Below, piece by piece: positions 17,530 through 25,436 of a stretch of DNA of 64,000 nucleotides. The notes beneath the pieces were generated by a model that worked only from the letters and a program-made list of their open reading frames with translations, made no database searches and was not told where the DNA came from. The DNA lies in assembly GCF_000518865.1 (NCBI RefSeq), contig NZ_JAEK01000015.1, forward strand, positions 1-64,000, read 5' to 3'. The first letter of the stretch is position 1; the number at the start of each line of letters is the position of its first letter. The position numbers and the translations under genes were made by a program. This DNA is from Bacillus sp. J37. GTDB taxonomy: Bacteria; Bacillota; Bacilli; Bacillales; Bacillaceae.

Positions 17530-17844
17530 ATGAAAATCAAAATGATTATTTTACTAACATCTTTAAAAAAAGAAAATACTACATCGGAATTAGTCTTGAA
17601 AACATTTGAATCGAATATCCGTCCTGTTAAAGGAGATATAATTGATGACCCTGGATTTGACTCGAGATTTCATAACGGATATGAAGTTGTAAAAGTTACT
17701 ATAAATTATGAAAGAAATGAATGCTATGTATCTCTACAACCACTTGCAATAGAATTAGAGGAAATTGATATCAAAGACTATTTAGACAAACTTGTAGCAA
17801 ATGAATGGCGTATTGTTTCAAAAGAAGAATTATTAATTTCTTAA
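17530..17844 (+). CDS. Hypothetical protein, about 104 aa
   Basis: A soluble, charged protein with a predicted alpha/beta character: a hydrophobic first strand (MIILLTSLKK), a charged middle with NYERNECYVSLQPL, and a C-terminal helix rich in Asp, Glu and Lys. ATG 17530 is chosen behind GAAAGGTG; two in-frame GTG codons lie just upstream. I recognise no domain. It lies 61 bp after the short lipoprotein and may be cotranscribed with it; a two-way terminator follows. Confidence 0.55.
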   Translation: MKIKMIILLTSLKKENTTSELVLKTFESNIRPVKGDIIDDPGFDSRFHNGYEVVKVTINYERNECYVSLQPLAIELEEIDIKDYLDKLVANEWRIVSKEELLIS

Positions 17845-17887
17845 GTTATTGTTCAACTAAAGAGACAGGTTGAGAAAGTCAAAAAAA

Positions 17888-17925
17888 GAGAACCCGCCTA
17901 ATTTTTTGGGCGAGTTTCTTTTATA
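17888..17925. terminator. Two-way terminator between convergent genes
   Basis: The arms AGAGAACCCGCC and GGGCGAGTTTCTTTT pair with one mismatch, with an A run on the left and a T run on the right. It serves the plus-strand hypothetical gene and probably the minus-strand membrane protein that ends at 17961. Confidence 0.7.
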
Positions 17926-17960
17926 TGCTATTGTTTTTTAGGCGTTTTTTATTAAAGCAC

Positions 17961-19652
17961 TTATTCCAACCCGTCAATCATCATTTCCTTCACCGGCAAG
18001 AAGCTTTCTCCCGTTTCCAGATAGGTTATCGTGACTTTGTCGTTTTCCTGCAGATATATGGCCATCGGTTGATTTTCAGATGAGATGACGAAATTTTTAC
18101 GATTGTCTAAAAGGAATGAAACAATCGTGAAATCTCCGGTTTTTTCTTTATAAACACGTACAACGGTACCTGTTAAAGTTTTTTCTTCCGCATCAGATGT
18201 TCCATCTACACTGCTTCCACCTTTTTGCAAGGCGATTTTATAATTCTTTAATGCTTCGTTAGGTGTAGCGGCATATACAGATATTTCCGGATTGGCTGCA
18301 GAAACAATAAAGTAATTTTGTAAAAAGCCATTTGAATCTAAAACCGGTGTTAGCCAGCTGGCTTCTCCATAGAAATTATATAAAACAGGCATTTCACCAT
18401 GCCATTTTTTTTCGATGAATTTCTTTTCAATTATTTGCAGAGCGCCTTGGGAATCCATATATGATTCTTCAAGATTTCCAGTATAGTAAGTGGCTTTACC
18501 TGTTCTTGAGTTAGTGAGTGAGTATCCCAACATAGAATCGACACCCTCTTTAGGGCTGGTAAAATCGGTAAAGTAATACATGTCACCATTTTCATCAAAA
18601 ATCGGGCTGACATTTGCCTCCGTTCCTTCATCAGAAGGTAGTTTTACATCAGATTTGCCAAACATACTATTCCAAAATCCGTGTATATAATTTCCATAGT
18701 AGCTGTTCTGTAAGCTAACAGTTTCAGGAGAAACAGCTCCATCAATGAATGACGGTACGTCAGCTAGTTTATAGTCTTTCGTATCCCCGTTTTTAGGATC
18801 AACCATCACAATTCCTTCCACCTTGAAACCATTACGAGCTGAAACAAATTGGCCATAGGTACGGATATAATATGGTATTCCTTCTTCGTCAATTTCTAAT
18901 TGAACATCTCCATAAAAAATATGTTTAGGGTAGTTCATTCGGATATGACGTTCCACCTTTTTATTAAAATAAGAGGAGGGAGTATAGGTCATTTTAGATT
19001 TAATAAATTTAGGGTTTTTTGATGAATCAGTAGCACTTAACGTGAAATATCCAGGTATTTCGTCACCATTAAGCCATTTGAAAAATCCCGAAAATTCAAC
19101 AGGTGCAATGTAAACAAACTCTCCATTTACTTTTTGAATTTGTAGATGTCCAAGTTCATAATAACTCGTATTCGGTACTTGACCAAATGCCTTTTTCATC
19201 TTATTTCTAGCAAACTCCGGCGGTACACTTGCCGGTGTTTTGTCCTCATCAAATGCTTTAATTTCGACTGATTCCTTCATATCCGCATATTCGAATTTCT
19301 CGTTTGCATTAAAAAAAGGTGCTGAAATGAGATATATGCCAAATACTAAACTTCCTAAGAAAACAACGCCCTTAACTATTCTTTCCTTACCTGAAGCAAT
19401 CACTGCTCCCAATGCAGAAACAACAATCATAAAAATCCATAATGATGATATATTGCGGTCTAAATTGCTAATGTAATAAAACGCAAACGTCCCGATCATA
19501 ATGAGGGCGAGTAGAGTGCTAATTGCCCCTATACTGAGCGTTTTTTGAGCTGTTTTGGTTTCTTTCTTTGATGGCTTTTTCTTTGTAAAAGGAATAATTA
19601 GAATGGCTGAAACTAGCCCAATAATAAGAGAAAAGATAAGAATATTGATCAT
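17961..19652 (-). CDS. Large membrane protein with extracytoplasmic domain, unknown function
   Basis: A 563-residue protein. The first about 125 residues hold four hydrophobic segments (LIFSLIIGLVSAILIIPF; IGAISTLLALIMIGTFAF; LWIFMIVVSALGAVIA; VVFLGSLVFGIYLISAPF) and the remaining about 430 residues are polar and probably outside. That part is rich in Tyr, Gly and Asn with short beta-strand patterns, and the last about 70 residues (TLTGTVVRVYKEKTGDFTIVSF) look like a small beta-barrel. I do not recognise the family. It stands alone and is transcribed toward the terminator at 17888. Confidence 0.7.
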   Translation of the reverse strand: MINILIFSLIIGLVSAILIIPFTKKKPSKKETKTAQKTLSIGAISTLLALIMIGTFAFYYISNLDRNISSLWIFMIVVSALGAVIASGKERIVKGVVFLGSLVFGIYLISAPFFNANEKFEYADMKESVEIKAFDEDKTPASVPPEFARNKMKKAFGQVPNTSYYELGHLQIQKVNGEFVYIAPVEFSGFFKWLNGDEIPGYFTLSATDSSKNPKFIKSKMTYTPSSYFNKKVERHIRMNYPKHIFYGDVQLEIDEEGIPYYIRTYGQFVSARNGFKVEGIVMVDPKNGDTKDYKLADVPSFIDGAVSPETVSLQNSYYGNYIHGFWNSMFGKSDVKLPSDEGTEANVSPIFDENGDMYYFTDFTSPKEGVDSMLGYSLTNSRTGKATYYTGNLEESYMDSQGALQIIEKKFIEKKWHGEMPVLYNFYGEASWLTPVLDSNGFLQNYFIVSAANPEISVYAATPNEALKNYKIALQKGGSSVDGTSDAEEKTLTGTVVRVYKEKTGDFTIVSFLLDNRKNFVISSENQPMAIYLQENDKVTITYLETGESFLPVKEMMIDGLE

Positions 19653-19865
19653 GATGCTCTCCCTTCGGTATGTGTATATTCTTAATACGGTTTATGTTCA
19701 GGAATGGTTTCAATTATTTTGTTGGAATCGTTTACCTGCATATTAAAACAGTTAAAAGGAGGGATTCCTCTCTTTCTTTCATTGGCATACAAATAAGGAG
19801 TGCATACAGTAACTCGACGATAAAAAGGATAAGTAATAAGCTTTATTATTCTTTTTTTTGATATA

Positions 19866-19933
19866 TTTTCGATTATCTGTTTTATTTACTATTCTTCTAG
19901 TTTATTTTCGATTATCAAAATTTATTTACTATT
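19866..19933. repeat. Two tandem direct repeats upstream of replication genes
   Basis: TTTTCGATTATC occurs at 19866-19877 and again at 19905-19916, and TTTATTTACTATT at 19881-19893 and 19921-19933, so a unit of about 40 bp is present twice. They lie in a 448-bp AT-rich gap before a DnaD-like and a DnaB-like gene. Repeats in this place could be iterons or initiator sites of an origin. I see no coding frame in the gap. Confidence 0.6.
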
Positions 19934-20100
19934 TGTCAAAGTTCGACACACACTTACTTCAAATAACCTGCCGAGGCTAGTATGAGTTTTTATTTTAAAA
20001 AAAATTATATATTTTTTTAAAAAGTACGCTACTCCTCTTCCTAATTTTTATATATAGAGGGTGAAAGAAAACTTATCAGAAGAAAGGGTAGTGATAAAAC

Positions 20101-21048
20101 ATGGCTAGATACCGGATGTTGAACACTGATTTTTGGATGACACCGATTGTGGGGGAAGAGTTGACACCAGATGAAAGGTATTTATATATCTATCTTCTGA
20201 CAAATTATCATACAACTCAAATTGGAATCTATCGAATCTTAAAGAAACAAATAGCAGTGGAAATGGGGCTATCGTTAGACCGTATTGAATCGTTAATGGA
20301 AAGTTTAGAACAGCAGCACAATTTGATTCGTTACAATCCAGAAACAAGAGAGGTTGTAATGATACATTGGGGAAATATGATTCATAGTAAAGGTGGTAAA
20401 CCTGTCATGGATTGCATTGATTCAGAGTTAAGGAAGGTTGTAGATCCCTCGCTTATTTCATATGTTTTGGATTCTATTAAAAGACCTGAAATTCGTAGTC
20501 TTTACGAAAAGTTTTGTGATCGAAATGGTAAGAATTATCAGGCAGGGGACGATACGCTTGCACCAGATGAACCGAAACGTAGGCAAAAAAAAGAAGAAGA
20601 AAAAGAAAAAGAAAAAAAACAACAACAAAAAGCTCTTAAAACAAATATAGAGAATAATCCTAATACGCGAGAACAAAAGCAAAATCAAACACCAAACGAT
20701 GTGAAAGAGATTATTGAGTTTTGGGACGATAATGGATTTGGCTTTTCAAACGTGAATGCTAAACAGCAGCTGTTAGCTTGGTTGGACGATTCTAACTTTT
20801 CAAAACCAAAAGACGTTATTTTAAAAGCCTTAACGATCGCATGCTCCAATAACAAGCGCAAGCTAAACTATGTTGTTGGTATTCTTAAAAACTGGGAGAA
20901 TGAATCGCTTTTGACCGTTGAAGAAATTGAGGATTATCAACAAAGCAAAAAGCAGGACCAGAACACAAGAAATTCAACTCACTCTTTTCCAACCGGGAGA
21001 GATATCCCGCGTGGATTTGATCTTGATCTAACGGCTGGTGAAGAGTGA
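20101..21048 (+). CDS. DnaD-domain replisome organiser protein
   Basis: A 315-residue protein with an N-terminal winged-helix part (residues about 1-100, RMLNTDFWMTPIV...), a highly charged Lys/Glu-rich linker at about 158-185 with many AAA and GAA codons, and a C-terminal DnaD/DnaB_2 domain marked by YVVGILKNW near residue 261, the YxxxILxxW signature. Such proteins load the replicative helicase in phages, plasmids and the chromosome. The next gene, overlapping by one base, encodes a DnaB-type helicase, which supports a helicase-loading role. The start ATG is preceded by AGGGTAGTGA. Confidence 0.85.
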   Translation: MARYRMLNTDFWMTPIVGEELTPDERYLYIYLLTNYHTTQIGIYRILKKQIAVEMGLSLDRIESLMESLEQQHNLIRYNPETREVVMIHWGNMIHSKGGKPVMDCIDSELRKVVDPSLISYVLDSIKRPEIRSLYEKFCDRNGKNYQAGDDTLAPDEPKRRQKKEEEKEKEKKQQQKALKTNIENNPNTREQKQNQTPNDVKEIIEFWDDNGFGFSNVNAKQQLLAWLDDSNFSKPKDVILKALTIACSNNKRKLNYVVGILKNWENESLLTVEEIEDYQQSKKQDQNTRNSTHSFPTGRDIPRGFDLDLTAGEE

Positions 21049-22283
21049 TGAATCTTGCAGAAAAAGGTTTCTTAGGAACGTTGATGAAGGCTGAGTATCT
21101 GCTTAAAGATACGGTGATTCAACCTGAGCAGCTGGAGAGTACACGTCATAAAGAATTAATGCACAGAATGGTGAAGTTAAACCGAGCGGGAAAGAGCACG
21201 GATTTAGTCTCCTTGACAACCTTACCAGATCTTGAATCATTTGGCGGTATGACCTATCTTTCAGATCTTGAATCGTACGCAGATGTCGATAAATTTGAAG
21301 TACTAGAAAAGCTCATACTAGACCTTTGGAAGGAACGGGAAAAGCGTCATATTTTAAACATTGCGGCTGTGAATGATTGGGAGATTGCTAAGGTCATTTC
21401 TGAACTGGACAAAATTAATCAAGCCAAGATGGATGACCATACATCACTGGAACAAGCGTTGCTAAATATCTATGAAGCACCTTGGGAGGATCAACCATTT
21501 TCGAAAGGTGTACCAACAGGCATCAAAAAGCTCGACGAAATGACGGGTGGCTTTCAGAGTGGGGAAGTAACAATCATCGCAGCAAGACCATCAATGGGTA
21601 AAACTGATGTCATGCTTCACTTCGCCAAATGGGCGGGATGGGCAGGGTATTTACCTCTTATCTTCTCATTGGAAATGCCGGAAATCTTAATAACAAAACG
21701 ATTAATTGCATCAACAGGTAACATTAACCGCAGTAAAATGAGGGAACCTAAACGAATGCTAAGTGAAAACCAAAAGATGAAATGGTCGGATGTCATTGGT
21801 GAACTGAATGAAACATCTATGCAGATTTTTGATGGAGCAGGACAAACAATCGCTGAAATGAGAGCGAAAACCAGAAAAATAATCAACCAATTTCCAACGA
21901 AAAAACCAGTCCTTTTGATTGATTATTTAACCCTCATTCAACCCAGTGAATCATATGGCGGGAATGCTCATTTACAAGTAACAGAAATTTCAAAATCACT
22001 TAAAACGATGGCAAAGGATTTTGATTGTGCCGTTATTTGTTTGGCACAGTTAAATCGCTCAGTAGAATCAAGAGCAATTAAACGGCCGATGATGTCAGAT
22101 ATTCGGGAATCTGGGAGTGTAGAACAGGACGCTGATGTCATTATGTTTTTGTATCGTGAGGCTTATTACGACAAGGAAACGGAAGATCGGTCACTTGAGC
22201 TTATTGTTTCAAAGAACCGTAATGGTCCAGTTGGTTCAGTCAATGTGAATTATAACGAGTTTACAGGAATGATTGAGGAGTAA
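21048..22283 (+). CDS. DnaB-type replicative helicase
   Basis: A 411-residue DnaB-family helicase. The N-terminal domain is short (about 100 residues, LAEKGFLGTLM start). The RecA-like motor carries Walker A ARPSMGKTD near residue 187, Walker B PVLLIDYL, the AQLNRSVESR segment with the arginine region and SDIRESGSVEQDADVIMFLYR, all typical of DnaB. ATG 21048 shares its A with the TGA of the DnaD-like gene. A chromosomal dnaC helicase should exist elsewhere, so this copy probably belongs to a prophage, plasmid or other element. Confidence 0.9.
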   Translation: MNLAEKGFLGTLMKAEYLLKDTVIQPEQLESTRHKELMHRMVKLNRAGKSTDLVSLTTLPDLESFGGMTYLSDLESYADVDKFEVLEKLILDLWKEREKRHILNIAAVNDWEIAKVISELDKINQAKMDDHTSLEQALLNIYEAPWEDQPFSKGVPTGIKKLDEMTGGFQSGEVTIIAARPSMGKTDVMLHFAKWAGWAGYLPLIFSLEMPEILITKRLIASTGNINRSKMREPKRMLSENQKMKWSDVIGELNETSMQIFDGAGQTIAEMRAKTRKIINQFPTKKPVLLIDYLTLIQPSESYGGNAHLQVTEISKSLKTMAKDFDCAVICLAQLNRSVESRAIKRPMMSDIRESGSVEQDADVIMFLYREAYYDKETEDRSLELIVSKNRNGPVGSVNVNYNEFTGMIEE

Positions 22284-22339
22284 TCGAACTGAGTTTCGCT
22301 TTGAATGAGGACATAAAATTTTAAATAGAGGTGTTATAT

Positions 22340-22810
22340 GTGATTGTAAAAGACCTTTACCGAGAATCTATACGTGATGAGGAATCTTCATTGGCCCACT
22401 ATATCTGCCATTTACTTGAGGAACAGAAAATATTATTAGAAGACGATGTATCCAAAATAGACTTCGACCAAGCTGATCAGCGGAAAGTAGCGGAAATGAT
22501 TGAAAAGAATAGATTAGGTTTTCATAAGGTGGGCATTTATTCATTGAAGATGAATGAGAATGAGTTTGTTTTTATTTTTGCCCGAAGCAAGGAACAAGCC
22601 ACCCAATTCTATAGAAAAACATTTCAAGATTTTCCAATAAACTGTATTCAATATTCCTTGGATTTTAAGCTTACAAGAGGGAATGGTGTGATTTCGTTTC
22701 GGGAGATGAGGAAGGAGTTTGAGTGTTTTCCGGTTGTGGCCGGGTATTTTGAGAGGGAGTGGGTTAAGGAAAATATGACAGAAACTTTGACTGAATTTGC
22801 TTCTATTTAA
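22340..22810 (+). CDS. Hypothetical protein of the replication module
   Basis: A 156-residue soluble protein beginning IVKDLYRESIRDEESS, with a helical acidic N-terminal half and a beta-rich middle (VGIYSLKMNENEFVFIFARSK). I recognise no domain. It starts at GTG 22340 behind TAGAGGTG, 56 bp after the helicase gene and in the same direction, so it is probably the third gene of that operon. Its small size and acidic start would fit an accessory replication or recombination factor, but that is only position-based. Confidence 0.6.
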   Translation: MIVKDLYRESIRDEESSLAHYICHLLEEQKILLEDDVSKIDFDQADQRKVAEMIEKNRLGFHKVGIYSLKMNENEFVFIFARSKEQATQFYRKTFQDFPINCIQYSLDFKLTRGNGVISFREMRKEFECFPVVAGYFEREWVKENMTETLTEFASI

Positions 22811-22916
22811 AATCAAAGCTTGACCATTAAGGATTGGTTAGTAGGAAAAAGAAGGAAATGATCGAGTTTTGTAGAATGATCAATTAGATAAATACAGGAT
22901 GGAGTGAAGAAACTGA

Positions 22917-23315
22917 ATGAGATTAAAAATGATAAATAGTATAAAAACGAATAATTTTAGCGATAACCTCTTGATGGAAAAGATCACAGGTTTGTGGAAG
23001 GAAGCTTCTCATCATTTACCTGATCAAGATATGAATATCTATGGTGTTTATCATGATTACGAAAGTGACTATAAAGGTGATTACAGATTAAGTATTGCAA
23101 TAGAAGATAGCAAAAGTGACCCTTCACTAGAAATACCGGATCATGAAAAGTATGAGATCTTCAAAGTGGACGCAGAAGATGAACAAGGTATTATAAACAC
23201 TTGGAAAATGATTTGGGAACGTGAGAATTCAGGTGGATTGAAAAGAGCGTACACGTACGATTTTGAGAAATATGCTCCTGATGGAGAAGTTAAGATATAC
23301 ATAGCGATAAAATAA
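22917..23315 (+). CDS. GyrI-like/effector-binding domain protein, possibly N-terminally short
   Basis: About 132 residues resembling stand-alone GyrI-like (AraC effector-binding) domains: TNNFSDNLLMEKITGLWKEA, then IYGVYHDYESDYKGDYRLSIAIE and a C-terminal YDFEKYAPDGEVKIYIAI. These domains bind hydrophobic small molecules. Family members usually have about 20 further residues forming the first strand before the T-N-N motif; here the frame closes too soon upstream, so the gene may be truncated or start differently. A terminator follows at 23340. Confidence 0.65.
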   Translation: MRLKMINSIKTNNFSDNLLMEKITGLWKEASHHLPDQDMNIYGVYHDYESDYKGDYRLSIAIEDSKSDPSLEIPDHEKYEIFKVDAEDEQGIINTWKMIWERENSGGLKRAYTYDFEKYAPDGEVKIYIAIK

Positions 23316-23339
23316 TTAAAAGAGGAATTTATTTGAGAA

Positions 23340-23378
23340 AATAGGGAACCAGTAGATAAAGTTTCTCTATTTTTATTT
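23340..23378 (+). terminator. Rho-independent terminator
   Basis: AATAGGGAAC pairs with GTTTCTCTATT (one bulge, one G-U pair) and is followed by TTTATTT. It ends the GyrI-like transcript. Confidence 0.7.
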
Positions 23379-23476
23379 GAATTTGAGTTGAATAAAAGGG
23401 TGAAGAGAAGGATCCGAAAAGTGGTATGAATAAAAAGGTTCATGTCAAAGCTAAAAATAATAAAAGGAGTGATTTA

Positions 23477-23953
23477 ATGAAAAAGTTAATCAATCTAGTC
23501 TTATTATTAGCAACTGTTTGCATTGTACAAGCTTGCAACAATGATGAAGTGTCAGATCCTCCACCGGCAGCTCCTGTGGAGAAAGATGATTCAGAAAATC
23601 AAGATACCGTTGACCAAAATGAAAATACTGATGCAACATTTAATTTTACTAATTTTGACTTAGACGTAGATTATCCGGATAACAAAAATTATGATGTTGA
23701 TTATGATCATGAGCAGGAAGGTATGGAAGCAGAGATTGAAGATACGTTAAATCAAAACAATCTCTCAGGTGACGAGGCTTTTGAAGAACTGAGACCTAAA
23801 TTTGAAAAGTTAACATTTGATCAAAACACAAAGAATGAAGATGTTTTAAGCGAAGTAATAGATGTCTTTGAGATTAATGATGATTATACGAGAATCAAAG
23901 TGGAAGTTGAGTTTGCAGATGGTACGGAAAAAGAATATGGTGAACAGAAATAA
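23477..23953 (+). CDS. yusW: YusW-like lipoprotein
   Basis: A 158-residue lipoprotein: MKKLIN, a hydrophobic core and VQAC as lipobox, then an acidic linker rich in Pro, Asp and Asn, then the YusW-like domain (FTNFDLDVDYPDNKNYDVDYD and LRPKFEKLTF). The mature protein sits on the outer face of the membrane; the family function is unknown. The open frame begins 17 codons earlier, but AAAGGAGTGAT directly precedes ATG 23477. The symbol is by family resemblance. Transcription ends in a perfect hairpin overlapping the stop codon. Confidence 0.75.
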   Translation: MKKLINLVLLLATVCIVQACNNDEVSDPPPAAPVEKDDSENQDTVDQNENTDATFNFTNFDLDVDYPDNKNYDVDYDHEQEGMEAEIEDTLNQNNLSGDEAFEELRPKFEKLTFDQNTKNEDVLSEVIDVFEINDDYTRIKVEVEFADGTEKEYGEQK

Positions 23954-23983
23954 AGATGCAGATTTTTACCTGCATCTTTTTTG
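23952..23983. terminator. Two-way terminator
   Basis: A perfect 10-bp stem (AAAGATGCAG with CTGCATCTTT), 8-nt loop and T tail, placed between the yusW-like gene and the convergent glycosyltransferase gene. Confidence 0.9.
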
Positions 23984-23993
23984 ATATGTAGTT

Positions 23994-25223
23994 TTATTTG
24001 TAATTTCCAATAAATGGTGGGACGGTGAACCTGTCCCCCTGTCCAAATTTCATTATTTCAGATGCAGCGCTTTTGTAGCCGCCTTTTTCTTGTAGGAGGG
24101 TTCCGAATTCAGTGCAGTTTTGTTTGTATTTTTTATTGTTTAACAGGCTCATTAATGATTGTTTCAGAGTTTCCGAGGTACATTCTTTTAAATGGATGCC
24201 GCATCCTAAACGTTCAACTTGTTGTGCGATCATTTCCTGTTCTTGTTGTTGAGGATAGAGGATTAAGGGAACTTTAAAATATAATCCTTCTTGTGCACTG
24301 TTCATTCCTCCATGTGTTACGAATATATCTACTTTTTGCAGTAAGTCTATTTGGTTCACATAGCTATATAGAATAAAGTTTTCAGGTATAAAAGAAAAAT
24401 CAGTTTCGTTCATTTTTTTTCCTAAAGATAGGATGAAGATTGCTTCGATATCTTTAAAAGCTTGAAAGCAGTCTTCGTAAAATTTTTTGTTATCTCCAAA
24501 TATACTTCCCAAAGAAATATAAACGATTGGTTTTTTACTTTTAGGCAGTGTAACGGTTTCTCCTTCTTTTCGGTCCGATATAGAAGGGCCAACAAAACAA
24601 TATGTTTGATCAAACACATTTTTGTTTGGAGTAAATTCCGCAGCAGTAAAAACGATATTCAATTTTTCTTTACTGCTCAAAGCATCTAGAAGAGGAGGTT
24701 TCTTCATATTGTATTTTTTGCATAAATGGTGTTGAATGCTTAATGCTTTAACAAGATGTTTTAAATCTCCTCGTGCAAATTGAAACACCAAATTGAGTAG
24801 CTCTTTTGGAATATTTAAGAATGATTCATGAAAAGGAAAGGTAGTTGTGGAACAAATGGTAGGAATCTTTTTAATTTGACCTACATATTTACCCCAAGTC
24901 GCTAAAGAATCATGAATAATATAGTCAGGTTTTTCTCTGTCGACTTCGTTTAATAAAAAGTCTAACATTTTCTCAGTGCTTTCGATACAAACCCTAAACA
25001 CAATGGGAAAGTATTTCAGCTGTTCTTCTGTATAATTTGTATCCTCTAAACGGCTGATGCTATAAGGCATATATGTAGCACCAGTTTCTTCAATTTTATC
25101 CTTTAAATCAGGAAAAGAATAGTATAGTACTTCTTCTCCTTGTTGAATTAACTCTTCCACTAAAGCGAGAGTTGGGTTTGTATGACCATGTGCGGGAATA
25201 TTAAAAAATATAGCTTTACCCAA
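23994..25223 (-). CDS. UGT-type (macrolide glycosyltransferase family) glycosyltransferase
   Basis: A 409-residue GT-B enzyme of family GT1: the start GKAIFFNIPAHGHTNPTLALV with the HGHxNP motif, an N-terminal acceptor domain, and the nucleotide-sugar half with VYISLGSIF, FVTHGGMNSAQEGL and PQQQEQ. It resembles Bacillus YjiC/YojK-type enzymes that glycosylate small aromatic or macrolide compounds, possibly for detoxification. The last 15 or so codons are supplied by a copy of the GGGAC-type repeat (24007-24044), so the natural C-terminus was extended or replaced. Confidence 0.88.
   Translation of the reverse strand: MGKAIFFNIPAHGHTNPTLALVEELIQQGEEVLYYSFPDLKDKIEETGATYMPYSISRLEDTNYTEEQLKYFPIVFRVCIESTEKMLDFLLNEVDREKPDYIIHDSLATWGKYVGQIKKIPTICSTTTFPFHESFLNIPKELLNLVFQFARGDLKHLVKALSIQHHLCKKYNMKKPPLLDALSSKEKLNIVFTAAEFTPNKNVFDQTYCFVGPSISDRKEGETVTLPKSKKPIVYISLGSIFGDNKKFYEDCFQAFKDIEAIFILSLGKKMNETDFSFIPENFILYSYVNQIDLLQKVDIFVTHGGMNSAQEGLYFKVPLILYPQQQEQEMIAQQVERLGCGIHLKECTSETLKQSLMSLLNNKKYKQNCTEFGTLLQEKGGYKSAASEIMKFGQGDRFTVPPFIGNYK
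24007..24044 (-). repeat. GGGAC-type dispersed repeat, copy A
   Basis: On the minus strand this reads GGACAGGGGGACAGGTTCAC followed by CGTCCCACCATTTATTGG, an imperfect palindrome around GGTTCACC. Close copies are at 25398-25436 and 33013-33053, all in the same orientation relative to the gene they follow. This copy is inside the 3' end of the glycosyltransferase gene. It resembles REP-like elements of Bacillus; I see no transposase nearby. Confidence 0.75.
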
Positions 25224-25397
25224 GAGAATGTCTCCTTTAATTAAATAGTAATGTTTTCCTTATTATATAGGTCAATTATACACGTGATAACTGAAATTGT
25301 TTTATGTTTACTATCAATAGAGCAAAAGATAAATGCATCGAAGAAATAAGTTCAACTCAGGAGTTTTAGGATGAGTGGGATTAAGTATAAGTATGTT

Positions 25398-25436
25398 CCA
25401 ATAAATGGAGGGACAACAAACCTGTCCCTCAGGTCC
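25398..25436 (-). repeat. GGGAC-type dispersed repeat, copy B
   Basis: A second copy with the same layout (GGTCCACCT-like arm, GGGACAGGTTTG core and CCATTTATTGG end). Its outer edge covers the TGA stop of the antiporter gene, so the repeat begins exactly where that coding sequence ends. The 173 bp between it and the glycosyltransferase start hold no gene. Confidence 0.7.

Noticed and set aside
20458-20688. Minus-strand frame rich in Phe opposite the DnaD-like gene
   Set aside because: It is the antisense of the Lys/Glu-rich linker; the run of Phe comes from AAA and GAA codons on the real gene's strand.
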